From Oscillospiraceae bacterium (GTDB taxonomy: Bacteria; Bacillota; Clostridia; Oscillospirales; Acutalibacteraceae), in NCBI GenBank assembly GCA_015066445.1, contig SVOK01000019.1, forward strand, positions 1-38,793: a DNA stretch of 38,793 nt, in the 5' to 3' direction. Below are positions 1-8,738 of this stretch, in pieces; position 1 is the first letter of the stretch; the number at the start of each line of letters is the position of its first letter. Under the pieces are notes generated by a model. It saw only the letters and a list, made by a program, of their open reading frames with translations, was not told the origin of the DNA and ran no database searches. The translations under genes and the position numbers were made by a program.

Positions 1-690
1 TCCGATGTGGCCGTAAACACTTCCGTCGGCCACAGTTTGACCGATAGCAATCATAGCATGGGCGTGGTCGCCAACGGCGGCATATTTACCGATAGCAAGC
101 GCACCCGTTGAGAAGTAGCCAACCGAGAGTGCTCCGAAGGATATTAGTCCTACACTGATTGCTCCTGCCGCAAATAGACCGAGAGCAATCGAGCCCACTG
201 CAAGCAGTCCGGTAGAGAACACACCTGCGGAAATCAAACCCAGGGACAGAAGTCCAATAGAGATTACTCCAAGTGAGAGCAGACCAACCGAGAAAATACC
301 TCGTGAAAGCAGACCGAAGGAAAATACTCCACGCGCCTTAAGTCCTATTGCAAAAAATCCGTGGGCGTTTCTTCCAATATGATAAAGTGGCATACCGAAA
401 ATCATCTTTTCGCTCTTGCGTTCGTGAAGCTGTTTTTTGAACTTATCCCAAATGCTTTCTTTTTCTGCTGGTTGTAACCCTTGCTTTTCGGTAATATCCT
501 CATTGAGAAGATAATCCATCGAACATTCAAACAGCTTTCCCATTTTTATCAGTTTATCGGTTTCGGGATATGCGATATCCGACTCCCATTTGCTGATCGA
601 TTGACGTGAAACGCCGAGTATGTCGGCAAGCTGCTCTTGAGTGTAGTTATATTCTTTTCTTAGTTTTGATAGCTTTTCGCCAAGTGTCAT
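1..690 (-). CDS. XRE-family regulator with long pentapeptide-like repeat tail (3' end outside window)
   Basis: The reading frame opens at 690 (start MTLGEKLSKL) after a good AGGAG site and stays open to the window edge, giving 230 visible residues. Residues 4-60 are a Cro/C1-type helix-turn-helix (EEQLADILGVSRQSISKWES-like core, here beginning TQEQLADILGVSRQSISKWE). A charged linker (about 70-98) follows. From about residue 112 to 201 there are 18 consecutive five-residue units with the consensus [FILV]-S-x-G-[LVIA] (for example LLSLG, VISIG, VFSTG). This regular hydrophobic/Ser/Gly pattern suggests a compact solenoid or membrane-associated structure; it is not the usual A(D/N)Lxx pentapeptide. 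A TATAAT-like -10 lies at 737-732 on the minus strand. It lies downstream of the PH-domain genes in the same orientation but 150 bp away, probably its own unit. DNA binding is secure; the function of the tail is unknown. Confidence 0.85.
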   Translation of the reverse strand, partial: MTLGEKLSKLRKEYNYTQEQLADILGVSRQSISKWESDIAYPETDKLIKMGKLFECSMDYLLNEDITEKQGLQPAEKESIWDKFKKQLHERKSEKMIFGMPLYHIGRNAHGFFAIGLKARGVFSFGLLSRGIFSVGLLSLGVISIGLLSLGLISAGVFSTGLLAVGSIALGLFAAGAISVGLISFGALSVGYFSTGALAIGKYAAVGDHAHAMIAIGQTVADGSVYGHIG

Positions 691-840
691 AATCATTTCT
701 CCTTATATTTTTCTAACGCTGCGTTGCTTAAATTATAGAACACTCGGCATAATCATACTACCAATTCGGTGTTTCTAAATGTAAACTTCAGGTTGCAAGT
801 GGACTTATTACGCCTTTTTAATCCACAAAGCTGATAGAAA

Positions 841-2370
841 TTATAATATCAACAATTTTTCAATATCATCTGAAAGGGTATCTTTTTGAATATGTACCTT
901 TACTTCGTTGGACAATGCATTGGTTTTCAGGTGCATAACAAGGCTTGTAACTCCTGCTTTTTGGCGAAGCGGTGTCGTTACGTTCTCTGCCGCAATCAGA
1001 TTCTTAGACATAAATACAGTAACATTTTTAATAAATCCACCATAGTAGGCCGTGATCTTACCGTTGTTTACTGCCAACCCGTTGGTTTGATAACTAAGCG
1101 CTGCGCTCAGTGCCTTAACAATGAAAACAACACTTCCTGCCACTATAACTGCAAGAGCAACAGTAAGAATTACAGAAGTTGACACGTTAAACAGCATCAT
1201 GGTCGCTATCAACTGCACCAACACTAAGCCTGTTACAACGCCAAGCACCAACAAAAACCACGATACAAACGGGAAATAAGATACTGCTTTTGTCTGCTTC
1301 TCATCCGGCATATAATCAGGCAAAACTTTACCCAAGATTTCGCCGATCTCATTATACTTACAAAACGGCACAAGCACACCCAGCCCGGCATTCTTATCAT
1401 CGTCACCGCTATTGACAGTATAACCAATCACCTCAAGACGGACTTGTGCAAAGCCAAGTATCCTTTGCACAAGTCCCTGGGTGATCTTAACGGCTTTAAT
1501 TCTGTCGTAGCTAAAGGTATTGATATGCTTTTCCAATAGTCCGTAGGAAATCTGAATGTCATTTCCGCGCTTGGTGATTTTGAACTTGTAGTATCCCACA
1601 AAGGAATGGATCAAGCATCCAATAAGGGAAAACATCGAAAACAGCAGCATAGCACCTACTGTAATCAAAAAGGCATACAGGAAATACTGCCCCCAAGTAC
1701 CAAGGAAACTCTGCCTGATCATCAGTTTGCAAATGCCGAGAACAATAATGGTAAGCGCGACAAACAATGCCGTAAAAAATGCGGTAGAAGCGATGTTGAT
1801 GAGTGTGTACAGCATCTTCTTACCAGAAGTAAAGCTGTAGAGACTATCTTCGTCCGAAAGGAGAAGTTCGTCCTTCAGCTGTGTGTTCTCTGCATTTCTT
1901 GTGCCGCCCTCTTTCAGCAAATTCAGTTCATTCAGCAGGGCATCAGCAACCTTATCTTTTTCAATAATCGTTATTTCAGCCTGATGGGAGGTGTTTGTTG
2001 AACCGCTATCAATCGTCAAAATGGCAATCCCGAAGATCCTATGGAACAGGTTTTGCTTTTTATTGATGGCGTGTACCTTCTGATAGTCCAAGACAGAACG
2101 TTTTCTAAAAAGCACGCCTCTGTTGCATTTGATCTCATTTTCTGTCAGTTCATAGCCGGAGGTCTTGTAATACAGAATTCGGTAAACAATAAAGCACAGA
2201 TAAACTACGGAAAATCCGATTACAAAAAACGGAATTGCGGCCTTGATATCTTCCGGGTTTGACTCGTCGTTGAGGAAGAAATCTTTAAGAAAGATAAAGA
2301 CTATTACAAGGCTACCGAACAAATCCGACAACAAACTGGAAAAAATATAGCCTTTGTCAAATTTCTTCAT
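841..2370 (-). CDS. PH-domain (bPH_2/DUF304) membrane protein, YdbT-like
   Basis: 509-residue integral membrane protein with three copies of a bacterial PH (bPH_2) unit at about residues 68-150, 260-345 and 425-495, each preceded by a pair of hydrophobic helices (about 12-30 and 47-66; 190-215 and 230-255; 365-390 and 395-420). This layout matches Bacillus YdbT. In Bacillus the ydbS-ydbT pair is known for protection against some bacteriocins; that role here is inferred from family and context. The start codon lies inside the end of the upstream PH-domain gene (14-nt overlap) with a GAGG site nine bases before it, so the two are translationally coupled. Last gene of the six-gene operon starting at 6768. 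Confidence 0.85.
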   Translation of the reverse strand: MKKFDKGYIFSSLLSDLFGSLVIVFIFLKDFFLNDESNPEDIKAAIPFFVIGFSVVYLCFIVYRILYYKTSGYELTENEIKCNRGVLFRKRSVLDYQKVHAINKKQNLFHRIFGIAILTIDSGSTNTSHQAEITIIEKDKVADALLNELNLLKEGGTRNAENTQLKDELLLSDEDSLYSFTSGKKMLYTLINIASTAFFTALFVALTIIVLGICKLMIRQSFLGTWGQYFLYAFLITVGAMLLFSMFSLIGCLIHSFVGYYKFKITKRGNDIQISYGLLEKHINTFSYDRIKAVKITQGLVQRILGFAQVRLEVIGYTVNSGDDDKNAGLGVLVPFCKYNEIGEILGKVLPDYMPDEKQTKAVSYFPFVSWFLLVLGVVTGLVLVQLIATMMLFNVSTSVILTVALAVIVAGSVVFIVKALSAALSYQTNGLAVNNGKITAYYGGFIKNVTVFMSKNLIAAENVTTPLRQKAGVTSLVMHLKTNALSNEVKVHIQKDTLSDDIEKLLIL

Positions 2371-2851
2371 TTCTCAATTCCTCAATTCTCGCTTCAAGAT
2401 TACGTTCCAGCTCATCGATTATGCGGTCAGCTTCTGCGGTCGTGAGTGTAGAAATATCAAAATTCGAACCTGCTGTTGAGATGGTGACGCCACTCAGCTT
2501 CAGCATCATCATAATCGGACCCTGGGTTCGATGAAGATCCTGGATCTGGCAAACAGGGATCACTACTCTTTGTCTGAAAATCACGCCTTGCTTTACAATG
2601 ATCCTTTTATCGTCATATCCCCAAGCATACATTTTATAGCGCAGTACCGGCATAATTAAAGTAATGGCAAGAAGTAAAGCGACAGGTATACCGACACCTG
2701 TCAAAACAGCGAGCGTTACGTCGCTGGACGCACCCGTTGCGTTCAGAATTACAGACGTACTTGTAAAGACACCCACCAGTGCCAGCGATCCAATAGCCGC
2801 ACGAATGTACCATAATTTTAGTACACTTTTGTCCAGTTTTTTTAGTTTCAT
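2357..2851 (-). CDS. PH-domain (bPH_2) membrane protein, YdbS-like
   Basis: 164 residues: two hydrophobic segments (about 15-35 and 48-70) followed by a single bPH_2 domain (about 72-150), including an IIVKQGVIFRQRVVIPVCQI stretch typical of the family. This is the usual length and form of YdbS, the partner of YdbT. The start at 2851 has an AGGAG site eight bases upstream. It follows the ABC permease gene by 27 bp and overlaps the downstream YdbT-like gene by 14 nt. Biochemical activity of these proteins is not known; association with an ABC exporter and an M50-like protease suggests a membrane-stress or peptide-immunity function (inference). Confidence 0.85.
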   Translation of the reverse strand: MKLKKLDKSVLKLWYIRAAIGSLALVGVFTSTSVILNATGASSDVTLAVLTGVGIPVALLLAITLIMPVLRYKMYAWGYDDKRIIVKQGVIFRQRVVIPVCQIQDLHRTQGPIMMMLKLSGVTISTAGSNFDISTLTTAEADRIIDELERNLEARIEELRNEEI

Positions 2852-2878
2852 TTTTATTTCTCCTACAATATATTCTTT

Positions 2879-4120
2879 TTATGCCTTCCAAACAGCCTTG
2901 ATGATATTACCGATTTTGGGTGAGGTTCCGTACATAAGAACACCGACACGGTAGATCTTAGCAGAAAGAATTCCGATTCCAAAGGTTGATGCGACTAAAA
3001 TACCAATAGAAATCGCAATCTCATACCAAGGCACAGTGCTCATAGCAACTCTGGTGAACATTGCCATCGGGGAGGTGAAGGGAATGTAAGAGCAAATCTG
3101 CATCAGTATATTGTCCACACTTCCGCTGCTCATTGAAAACATAACCACCATAAAACCAATAACAAACAGGAAGGTTACCGGCTGAACGGCTGTGTTGATA
3201 TCCTCCAGCTTGGAAACCGTGGAGGAAATCGCACCGTAGAGGAACGCATAAATCAAGAAGCCAAGCAAGAAGAACACAAGCATATACACAAACAGTTCAG
3301 GCGGGATATTGAAGATGGAGTCGATAATTCCATTATCTCCCCAATAGGACTTATTCACATTGTAGAATACAAGGGCCGATCCGAAGATGGCAACAAGCTG
3401 AATAAGGCCTGCAATACAAGCCGCCAAAACCTTACCGAACATCATATTGATGGGCTTGGCGCTGGTGATTAGCAACTCCATAGCACGAGAGCTTTTTTCG
3501 GTTGCAACGCTCATTGCTACCATCTGACCGTAAAGCAGAATAACCATATACAGAGCAAAAATCATAATGTAGGTATAGAAGAAGTTCTGCATCTGATCCT
3601 TGCCAAGGCTTTCTACCTCAGCATCAATCTGAATACTCATAACACCTGCAGCATCTTCTGCTGACATACCGCCATTAATCATAGCATTCATTTGATAGAT
3701 CTGCTGTAATACACCGGTTGCAATATCTGGGTTCATATCGTACATGGAAAGGTTATCGACGTAATATGTAAATGAGGTTGCTCCGGTCATTACAAAAGCG
3801 CATTCCACATCGCCGGAAGTGATTTTATCCTTGATTACGCTGATTTCTGCGTCAGTGATTTGTACGTCATAGTCAGTAAAGGATGCGGCAAATGTTTCTT
3901 TCACCATATCCGCCTGCGTAGGATCATCTGCTTTTACAAGCATAACGGAAAGGTCTGCAGTGGTATTAGAAGTATCGTCTGATTCAAACAATGCTGTAAT
4001 TCGAGGGAAGAACATAACGATAGAGATAACCACCATCAAAAAGATCGTTACACCTACGAACGCCTTGTTTTTTGCGTAGTTTTTAAGTTCAAATTTAAGT
4101 ATTTTTCCAAACTGTTTCAT
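2879..4120 (-). CDS. ABC-2 type transporter permease (NatB-like)
   Basis: 413-residue permease with the ABC-2 layout: one helix near the N-terminus (about 21-41), a large extracytoplasmic loop (about 45-170, rich in Asp/Thr), then about five helices between 180 and 400. The sequence around AMELLITSAKPINMMFGKVL (about residue 212-231) is the cytoplasmic coupling segment seen in NatB/DUF3533-like exporters. The start codon follows the ATPase stop by three bases and its AGGAGG site lies within the ATPase 3' end, so ATPase and permease are coupled. Exports an unknown substrate (Na+ in NatAB; peptides or lipids in relatives). Confidence 0.88.
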   Translation of the reverse strand: MKQFGKILKFELKNYAKNKAFVGVTIFLMVVISIVMFFPRITALFESDDTSNTTADLSVMLVKADDPTQADMVKETFAASFTDYDVQITDAEISVIKDKITSGDVECAFVMTGATSFTYYVDNLSMYDMNPDIATGVLQQIYQMNAMINGGMSAEDAAGVMSIQIDAEVESLGKDQMQNFFYTYIMIFALYMVILLYGQMVAMSVATEKSSRAMELLITSAKPINMMFGKVLAACIAGLIQLVAIFGSALVFYNVNKSYWGDNGIIDSIFNIPPELFVYMLVFFLLGFLIYAFLYGAISSTVSKLEDINTAVQPVTFLFVIGFMVVMFSMSSGSVDNILMQICSYIPFTSPMAMFTRVAMSTVPWYEIAISIGILVASTFGIGILSAKIYRVGVLMYGTSPKIGNIIKAVWKA

Positions 4121-4123
4121 TGC

Positions 4124-5029
4124 TTAGTCCTCCTGTGCGGCATCGCCTGCGTATTCTACGAAAATATCGTTAAGTGAAGGTTCATAAACCTTTACCTCGT
4201 CAATATCATAGTTTTCTACAAGGCGAGTCATAGTAGTTTTCTTTTCGGAGGGTGAGCCTAAGCGAATCATCAAATCACCGTTATCCATAACGGTACAGGA
4301 AGAGCCAAAATCAGCAATGATTGCATCGGGTGTTTCTGTTTTTACAACCAAGCGGTCACGAGGATAGTCACGCTTGATATCATGCAAATCACCGTGAAGA
4401 GCAACAACACCGTTATTGAGGATAGCAATGCTGTCGCAGAATTCTTCTATGTAACTCATTTGATGGCTGGAGAACAGAACGATCTTGCCCTTCGCAATCT
4501 GTTCCTTAACCACATCCTTTAATAGCATTGCATTTACAGGGTCAAGACCCGAAAAAGGCTCGTCAAGAATAATGATATCGGGATTGTGAGCAAGAGCAGT
4601 AATAAGCTGAATTTTTTGTTGGTTGCCCTTTGAAAGAGTTTCGAGCTTCTTGTTGCGATACTCGGTCATACCAAGTCTTTTGAGCCAATAGTCGATGGAT
4701 TGCACAGCTGCCTTACGGCTCATTCCTTTCAGCTCTGCAAAATAGGTAAGCTGATCAATGATAATCTTTTTCGGGTACAGACCTCTTTCTTCGGGAAGAT
4801 AGCCTATACCGATTTTGTTATAATCGATGGGCTGACCGTCAATCAGCACTTCACCGCTGTTTGCGGGAAATACATCCATCAAGATTCGAATAGATGTAGT
4901 TTTGCCGGCACCATTTCTGCCGAGCAGGCCGAAGGCTTTGCCACCCTCAGCTTTGAATGAAACTCCGGTGAGGACTTTCTTCTCACCAAAGGATTTTTCT
5001 ATGTTTTTCAGTTCTAAAATCATTTTCAT
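4124..5029 (-). CDS. ABC transporter ATP-binding protein (NatA-like, DUF4162 tail)
   Basis: 301 residues. Walker A GRNGAGKT at 37-44, signature LSKGNQQK at 132-139, Walker B IIILDEP at 152-158 with catalytic Glu, H-loop His at 189. The ~75 residues after the nucleotide-binding domain match the DUF4162 C-terminal extension seen in NatA-type exporters. It drives the permease encoded immediately downstream. Two in-frame ATGs (5029 and 5023) are possible; the GGAG site at four or ten bases does not decide. One base separates the stop of the upstream protease gene from this start, so it is in the same operon. Confidence 0.9.
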   Translation of the reverse strand: MKMILELKNIEKSFGEKKVLTGVSFKAEGGKAFGLLGRNGAGKTTSIRILMDVFPANSGEVLIDGQPIDYNKIGIGYLPEERGLYPKKIIIDQLTYFAELKGMSRKAAVQSIDYWLKRLGMTEYRNKKLETLSKGNQQKIQLITALAHNPDIIILDEPFSGLDPVNAMLLKDVVKEQIAKGKIVLFSSHQMSYIEEFCDSIAILNNGVVALHGDLHDIKRDYPRDRLVVKTETPDAIIADFGSSCTVMDNGDLMIRLGSPSEKKTTMTRLVENYDIDEVKVYEPSLNDIFVEYAGDAAQED

Positions 5030-5030
5030 A

Positions 5031-6179
5031 TTACTCCCGTATGGTTATTTTGCGTTTTGCAATATCTATCAAATCTCTTTCGGATTCGATATCTTGCGAA
5101 TAAGGATAGGTCTTAGCAACCTTTTCAAATTCACTCCTAATCTTTTCTGCCTTCTCGGTGTCATTCTCGAAAAGCAACGCAAGTGCATACTCAGTTCGAA
5201 GTACGGATGGGAATCGTTTCATTGCTTTCATAAATTTCTTCTGTTTCTTAGTCAGCATATCTTGGATAACTTCCCGGCGATTTTCTCCGATCAGCTCCAC
5301 ATAAATTCTATCACACGTCAGAAGGTCGTGATGAAGTCCAACAATGCCGCTTTCTATTTCAAGCAGATGTGCCATAAGTGCATCCGCTTCTTCAAACTTT
5401 TCTTCATCCATAAGTCGGTTGCAAGTGAACACACATCGGGTAGCAACCATACTGTTTTTCATAGCTTCATCTGTTGGCGTTGCAAACCATTCAGATGGCA
5501 TATCTTTAAGCCGAATACCTTTTGAACTTTGCTCGCTAACTTTGAGCTGAACCCAAAAGGCTTCTACTGCTTCTTTATTTTTTGATAAAGCAAAGGCATT
5601 GTATCCATCATTGTCAACCGTTCCCATACGCATCGGTATGCCATTCATCATAGCAGTCATAAATCCAACTACTGCAAACATAAGAAGAAGCGGTGAAAGG
5701 AATGGGACATCGGAGAAAAGCAGATATCCTGCTAAGAACAAAGCACCAAGAATGATATTGATAAATGAGCCACCAAGGTTATATAACACAAGTGGTATTT
5801 TACCGTCCTTCATATCGGGAGGAATCATAAGACATTGACCGCCCGTTCCGGCTAAACTAAGTCGTTTTAATTTAAGCTTCCCATTTTCCTTCAGCCACAT
5901 AAAAGAGGCAATGCGGAAAGAACTAAACTTATATCCCGTCATTAAGCCGAACAGAAGGTGTCCTGCTTCATGCACGATCATATGGAAGAACAAAGCAACA
6001 TACATACCAAGGAAAAGACCTGCAAAGGAGAGAAGTTCTTGGTATAACGGCGTGTCTTCCGGGGATTTGTCAAGGTACGAAACCATCACAACACCGCAAA
6101 TTGCTCCAATCAGCATCATAAATGCCATTCCTATGTACTGTTGCCAAACTATTTTTTTCTTTTTCTGATTTTTACCCAT
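5031..6179 (-). CDS. M50-like membrane metalloprotease (site-2 protease family)
   Basis: 382 residues, two N-terminal hydrophobic helices (about 14-35 and 52-68), then the zinc motif HEAGH at 70-74, further helices at about 136-153 and 160-176, and NGIP at 178-181 followed by DNDG at 188-191, which corresponds to the second metal-binding NxxP...DG element of S2P proteases. So both halves of the active site are present. The C-terminal ~190 residues are soluble, helical and charged (TPR-like, not a PDZ domain). Its ATG lies in the last codons of the upstream XRE gene (8-nt overlap). Likely acts on a membrane protein or peptide in connection with the ABC exporter; the substrate is unknown. Confidence 0.8.
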   Translation of the reverse strand: MGKNQKKKKIVWQQYIGMAFMMLIGAICGVVMVSYLDKSPEDTPLYQELLSFAGLFLGMYVALFFHMIVHEAGHLLFGLMTGYKFSSFRIASFMWLKENGKLKLKRLSLAGTGGQCLMIPPDMKDGKIPLVLYNLGGSFINIILGALFLAGYLLFSDVPFLSPLLLMFAVVGFMTAMMNGIPMRMGTVDNDGYNAFALSKNKEAVEAFWVQLKVSEQSSKGIRLKDMPSEWFATPTDEAMKNSMVATRCVFTCNRLMDEEKFEEADALMAHLLEIESGIVGLHHDLLTCDRIYVELIGENRREVIQDMLTKKQKKFMKAMKRFPSVLRTEYALALLFENDTEKAEKIRSEFEKVAKTYPYSQDIESERDLIDIAKRKITIRE

Positions 6180-6768
6180 TTTCTACCTCATAAGCGCATT
6201 TTGTAAATTTCCAATTTCCTATTTCAAACTTTTCTGCTGTAATACGTTTTGCAAGCTGACGGGTTTCTACAAATTCGTCGGTTATGGTTACAAGGAATTG
6301 TTTTCCGTCCTTTTCAACAAGATAGAACTCCTTATCCATATTCTTAAAGTTGTTAATAAGCTCAGGTGTGCCAAACGGTGCATCGGTAAAGAATCCAAGA
6401 AGATTATCAATGACTTTTTCACTCTTGGTCAGTTTGAGTTTGCCAAGTAAAGTATGTATCTCAGCATCGGGAAACTTTTCGCGGATTACACGGTCTTTTT
6501 TCTTTTTCTTAATACCTTTACCATAATCGGAAAGGTTGTAAGGCTCACGCATTGCAACTTCGTCGATCACTTCTCCATCATCCAACAGATAGTCAACGCT
6601 CACATTTAGGAGCTGTGCCAATGCTTTCAAATTCTCTACATCGGGAAGTCCGTTATTTGCTTCCCATTTTGCAACGGCAGATCGAGATACTGTCATCTTC
6701 TCAGCAAGCTGCTCTTGGGAGAGACCACATTGCTTTCTTGCTTCTTTGATTTTTTCGCCTAAAGTCAT
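6172..6768 (-). CDS. XRE-family transcriptional regulator, first gene of the ABC/PH operon
   Basis: 198 residues from the start at 6768 (MTLGEKIKEA). An ATG six bases earlier (6774) is only about two bases from the GGAGGT at 6782-6777, too close; the 6768 ATG is about eight bases away and also matches the start of the XRE protein at 690. Residues 3-58 form the helix-turn-helix (SQEQLAEKMTVSRSAVAKWE region). The C-terminal part (about 100-198) is an unassigned alpha/beta domain that may sense a ligand or a protein partner. It probably autoregulates the operon protease-ATPase-permease-YdbS-YdbT that follows with overlapping or nearly overlapping genes. Confidence 0.87.
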   Translation of the reverse strand: MTLGEKIKEARKQCGLSQEQLAEKMTVSRSAVAKWEANNGLPDVENLKALAQLLNVSVDYLLDDGEVIDEVAMREPYNLSDYGKGIKKKKKDRVIREKFPDAEIHTLLGKLKLTKSEKVIDNLLGFFTDAPFGTPELINNFKNMDKEFYLVEKDGKQFLVTITDEFVETRQLAKRITAEKFEIGNWKFTKCAYEVENG

Positions 6769-6853
6769 TTTCATTACCTCCGGTATAGTTTATTTTGCAT
6801 TCATTTTACGCCGGAGGGCGTAAGTAAACAATAAACTACCTGTGACACCGCTG

Positions 6854-7497
6854 TTACTCTCCGTAACAGCCACGCTTTATGGGGTGCCTAACCACCGTCT
6901 TGAGCTTCGCAGGTTCACACTTCCTCGGATCGGACAGGTAGATTTCGTGATGATATCGAGCATCTGTAATATCCAACTCGTAGCCGTTCTGCTCGGCATA
7001 TTCGTGCATTGCTGCGACAGTAGCAGGCTCATCATCATAGGAGCCAACGTGCATACATTGAACACACAAACCCTCGTTGTATGTAAAAAATTCAACCTTT
7101 GAAAAATCAGTTTTCTTCTTTTTTGTTGCTTCGGCAATAGCCCATTCAAAATCCTTTTGGGTTACAAAGTCGGGCAAGCGTATAAGGGAGATCCACTCAA
7201 AGTTTTCCTTATGAGCGTAGTCAATACTGTCAACGCCGTTTTGCCACCAAAACCCTTCAAGTGGCGGCACAACATATTCAAAGTAACCGTCAATCTTGTG
7301 TTCGCCCTTATAGCTCATTTTGATGGTAAAGGCTATACCGTAAAGCAGACCGATAGACTCTTTATATTCGCCATTTTCATCGTTAGGATTTCCTTTACCA
7401 CGAACTGCAATATAGTTCATTGGCGGTACTTCTACGGTACTCGGCTTCTTTGGGGCATATAAAATTCTTTGTATTCCTTTTTGTAATCGAATGGCAT
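6854..7497 (-). pseudogene. GyrI-like small-molecule-binding protein, frameshifted near its 5' end
   Basis: From 7420 the frame encodes 188 residues of a GyrI-like (Lin2189-type) effector-binding protein, beginning MNYIAVRGKGNPN. Family members usually have about 25 residues before this. Those residues are visible: an ATG at 7497 with a proper AGGAG site starts MPFDYKKEYKEFYMP, but the frame then runs to a stop within eight codons, while the shifted frame reads PKKPSTVEVPPMNY straight into the main body. The break falls at the four-C run (G on plus, 7452-7455); one more C, or two fewer bases, would restore it. It is therefore either a real frameshift mutation, a homopolymer sequencing error, or a gene now started at 7420. 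Fifth gene of the group starting at 9227. Confidence 0.75.
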
Positions 7498-7507
7498 ATT
7501 TCTTCTC

Positions 7508-7936
7508 CTAAATCAGCGTAAACAAATATCCAACCGCAGGGCCTGCGAATATCGCAAGATATATGAGCGTGATCCACGGTTGGTAGTCAACGTAGAACTC
7601 CTCAAAAGACAAGCTCCACGGGTGTTTAATAAGCACCCAACCGAACACGTCAAAGACGATACAAATGCCTGCCCATATTGCTCCCGTTATCAGAGCTTCG
7701 GTCATTGTCGGCTCGGCAAGACCGTTCATATAGAGCCAACCGAACAGAGAAAACAGAATAATGTTATACAATGGATGCCAAGGCTTAGTTTTCTCATAAC
7801 CTTCACCCATACCGTTCTCGTCCATCGGTTTCATTTTAAGTACGTAAATATTGAATATGGTGTGGAGTATGCCGACGCACGTAACAATGGCATAGCATAC
7901 CCAAAACCATAACATTGACATTCCAAAGTTTTGCAT
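7508..7936 (-). CDS. small multi-pass membrane protein
   Basis: 142 residues with four hydrophobic helices (about 5-27, 50-70, 78-100, 118-140) and short polar loops; the N-terminal loop has KMKPMDENGMGEGYEKTKPW. I do not recognise a characterised family. It starts six bases after the LURP-one-like gene and ends 10 bases before the RBS-linked start of the GyrI-like gene, so it is part of that transcription unit. A transport or sensing role cannot be assigned. Confidence 0.7.
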   Translation of the reverse strand: MQNFGMSMLWFWVCYAIVTCVGILHTIFNIYVLKMKPMDENGMGEGYEKTKPWHPLYNIILFSLFGWLYMNGLAEPTMTEALITGAIWAGICIVFDVFGWVLIKHPWSLSFEEFYVDYQPWITLIYLAIFAGPAVGYLFTLI

Positions 7937-7942
7937 CTGCCA

Positions 7943-8416
7943 TCAATCCCTTCGTGAACACTTTTCTGCATCAATAGCCAGGACAAGCATCAACGCATAT
8001 ACAGCATCCTGCGGATTGCTCACGTCGATCACATAGGTATCCGTCCAGTTCCAGAGTTCTTTCGAGACGGAGGCAACATTCTGACCTGCGGAGTTGATGA
8101 TCGAATAATCCCACTCCAACCAATCGCCCTCCACGTGCCAACCGTTATAGTCGATGTTGTACTTTGGCGTGAAGAAGGTTAGTTCCTTACTAATGCAACC
8201 TGCATAACGGTCTCCAATATACATCTCGAACTTGGGGAGCCAAGTCAGAATCTTTTCTTTTATACATCCAATCTCATTGCCGTTGGCATCATAGATGCGA
8301 AGGAGATGTCCCCAGGCAAGCTCGCCCTTGACAACAAACAGTGTATTTCCCGCTTCATCGTAAATATCGTAGCTATCAAACCACGAGAAAAATCTTTGTT
8401 TAAATAATAGCTTCAT
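7943..8416 (-). CDS. LURP-one-related (tubby C-terminal-like) protein
   Basis: 157 residues forming repeated beta strands of the LURP-one/scramblase-like fold: alternating Tyr/Trp-rich strands with turns such as DEAGNTLFVVKGE, DANGNEIGCIKEK and NSAGQNVASVSKE spaced about 20-40 residues apart. In bacteria these are small intracellular proteins of unknown biochemical role, often annotated YxjI-like. The start at 8416 has GGGGATG upstream and lies 12 bases after the stop of the small XRE gene. Function inferred only by fold resemblance. Confidence 0.75.
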   Translation of the reverse strand: MKLLFKQRFFSWFDSYDIYDEAGNTLFVVKGELAWGHLLRIYDANGNEIGCIKEKILTWLPKFEMYIGDRYAGCISKELTFFTPKYNIDYNGWHVEGDWLEWDYSIINSAGQNVASVSKELWNWTDTYVIDVSNPQDAVYALMLVLAIDAEKCSRRD

Positions 8417-8428
8417 TATTTCATCCCC

Positions 8429-8647
8429 TTATGTTTCCTGCCTCTCCGGCAAAACAATTTCAGCAATATCTCCGATATCGCAATTCAGAGCCAAACAAAT
8501 GCGAACAAGAACCTCTGTGTTAACGTTTTCGTTCTTGCCCATTTTGGTTACGGATGACTGACTTACACCTGAAATCGCCATAAGATCTTTCTTTTTCATA
8601 TCACGGTCAATGAGAAGTTTCCAAAGTTTCTTATAACTGATAGCCAT
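8429..8647 (-). CDS. minimal XRE helix-turn-helix protein (72 aa)
   Basis: 72 residues, essentially only a helix-turn-helix: KKKDLMAISGVSQSSVTKMG is the binding helix pair, followed by the conserved NCDIGDI element of the YozG/small-XRE subfamily. A longer frame from 8719 exists, but the GGAGGT site nine bases ahead of the ATG at 8647 and the family length both place the start at 8647. Lies in the middle of the minus-strand group 9227-6854 and probably regulates it. Confidence 0.85.
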   Translation of the reverse strand: MAISYKKLWKLLIDRDMKKKDLMAISGVSQSSVTKMGKNENVNTEVLVRICLALNCDIGDIAEIVLPERQET

Positions 8648-8738
8648 TGTGTTTACCTCCGGTATTTCAGCATTTTGAAGTGATTTCATCTCATTATACC
8701 ACAAAATCATTGCGTTCACAATGGTTCTGTCGTGATTG

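Noticed and set aside
886-2262. Several plus-strand ORFs opposite the YdbT-like gene
   Set aside because: Antisense shadows of a clear coding frame with conserved domains; no ribosome sites or recognisable proteins.
4902-5525. 207-residue plus-strand ORF across the ATPase/protease junction
   Set aside because: Antisense to two well-supported overlapping genes and without its own start signals.
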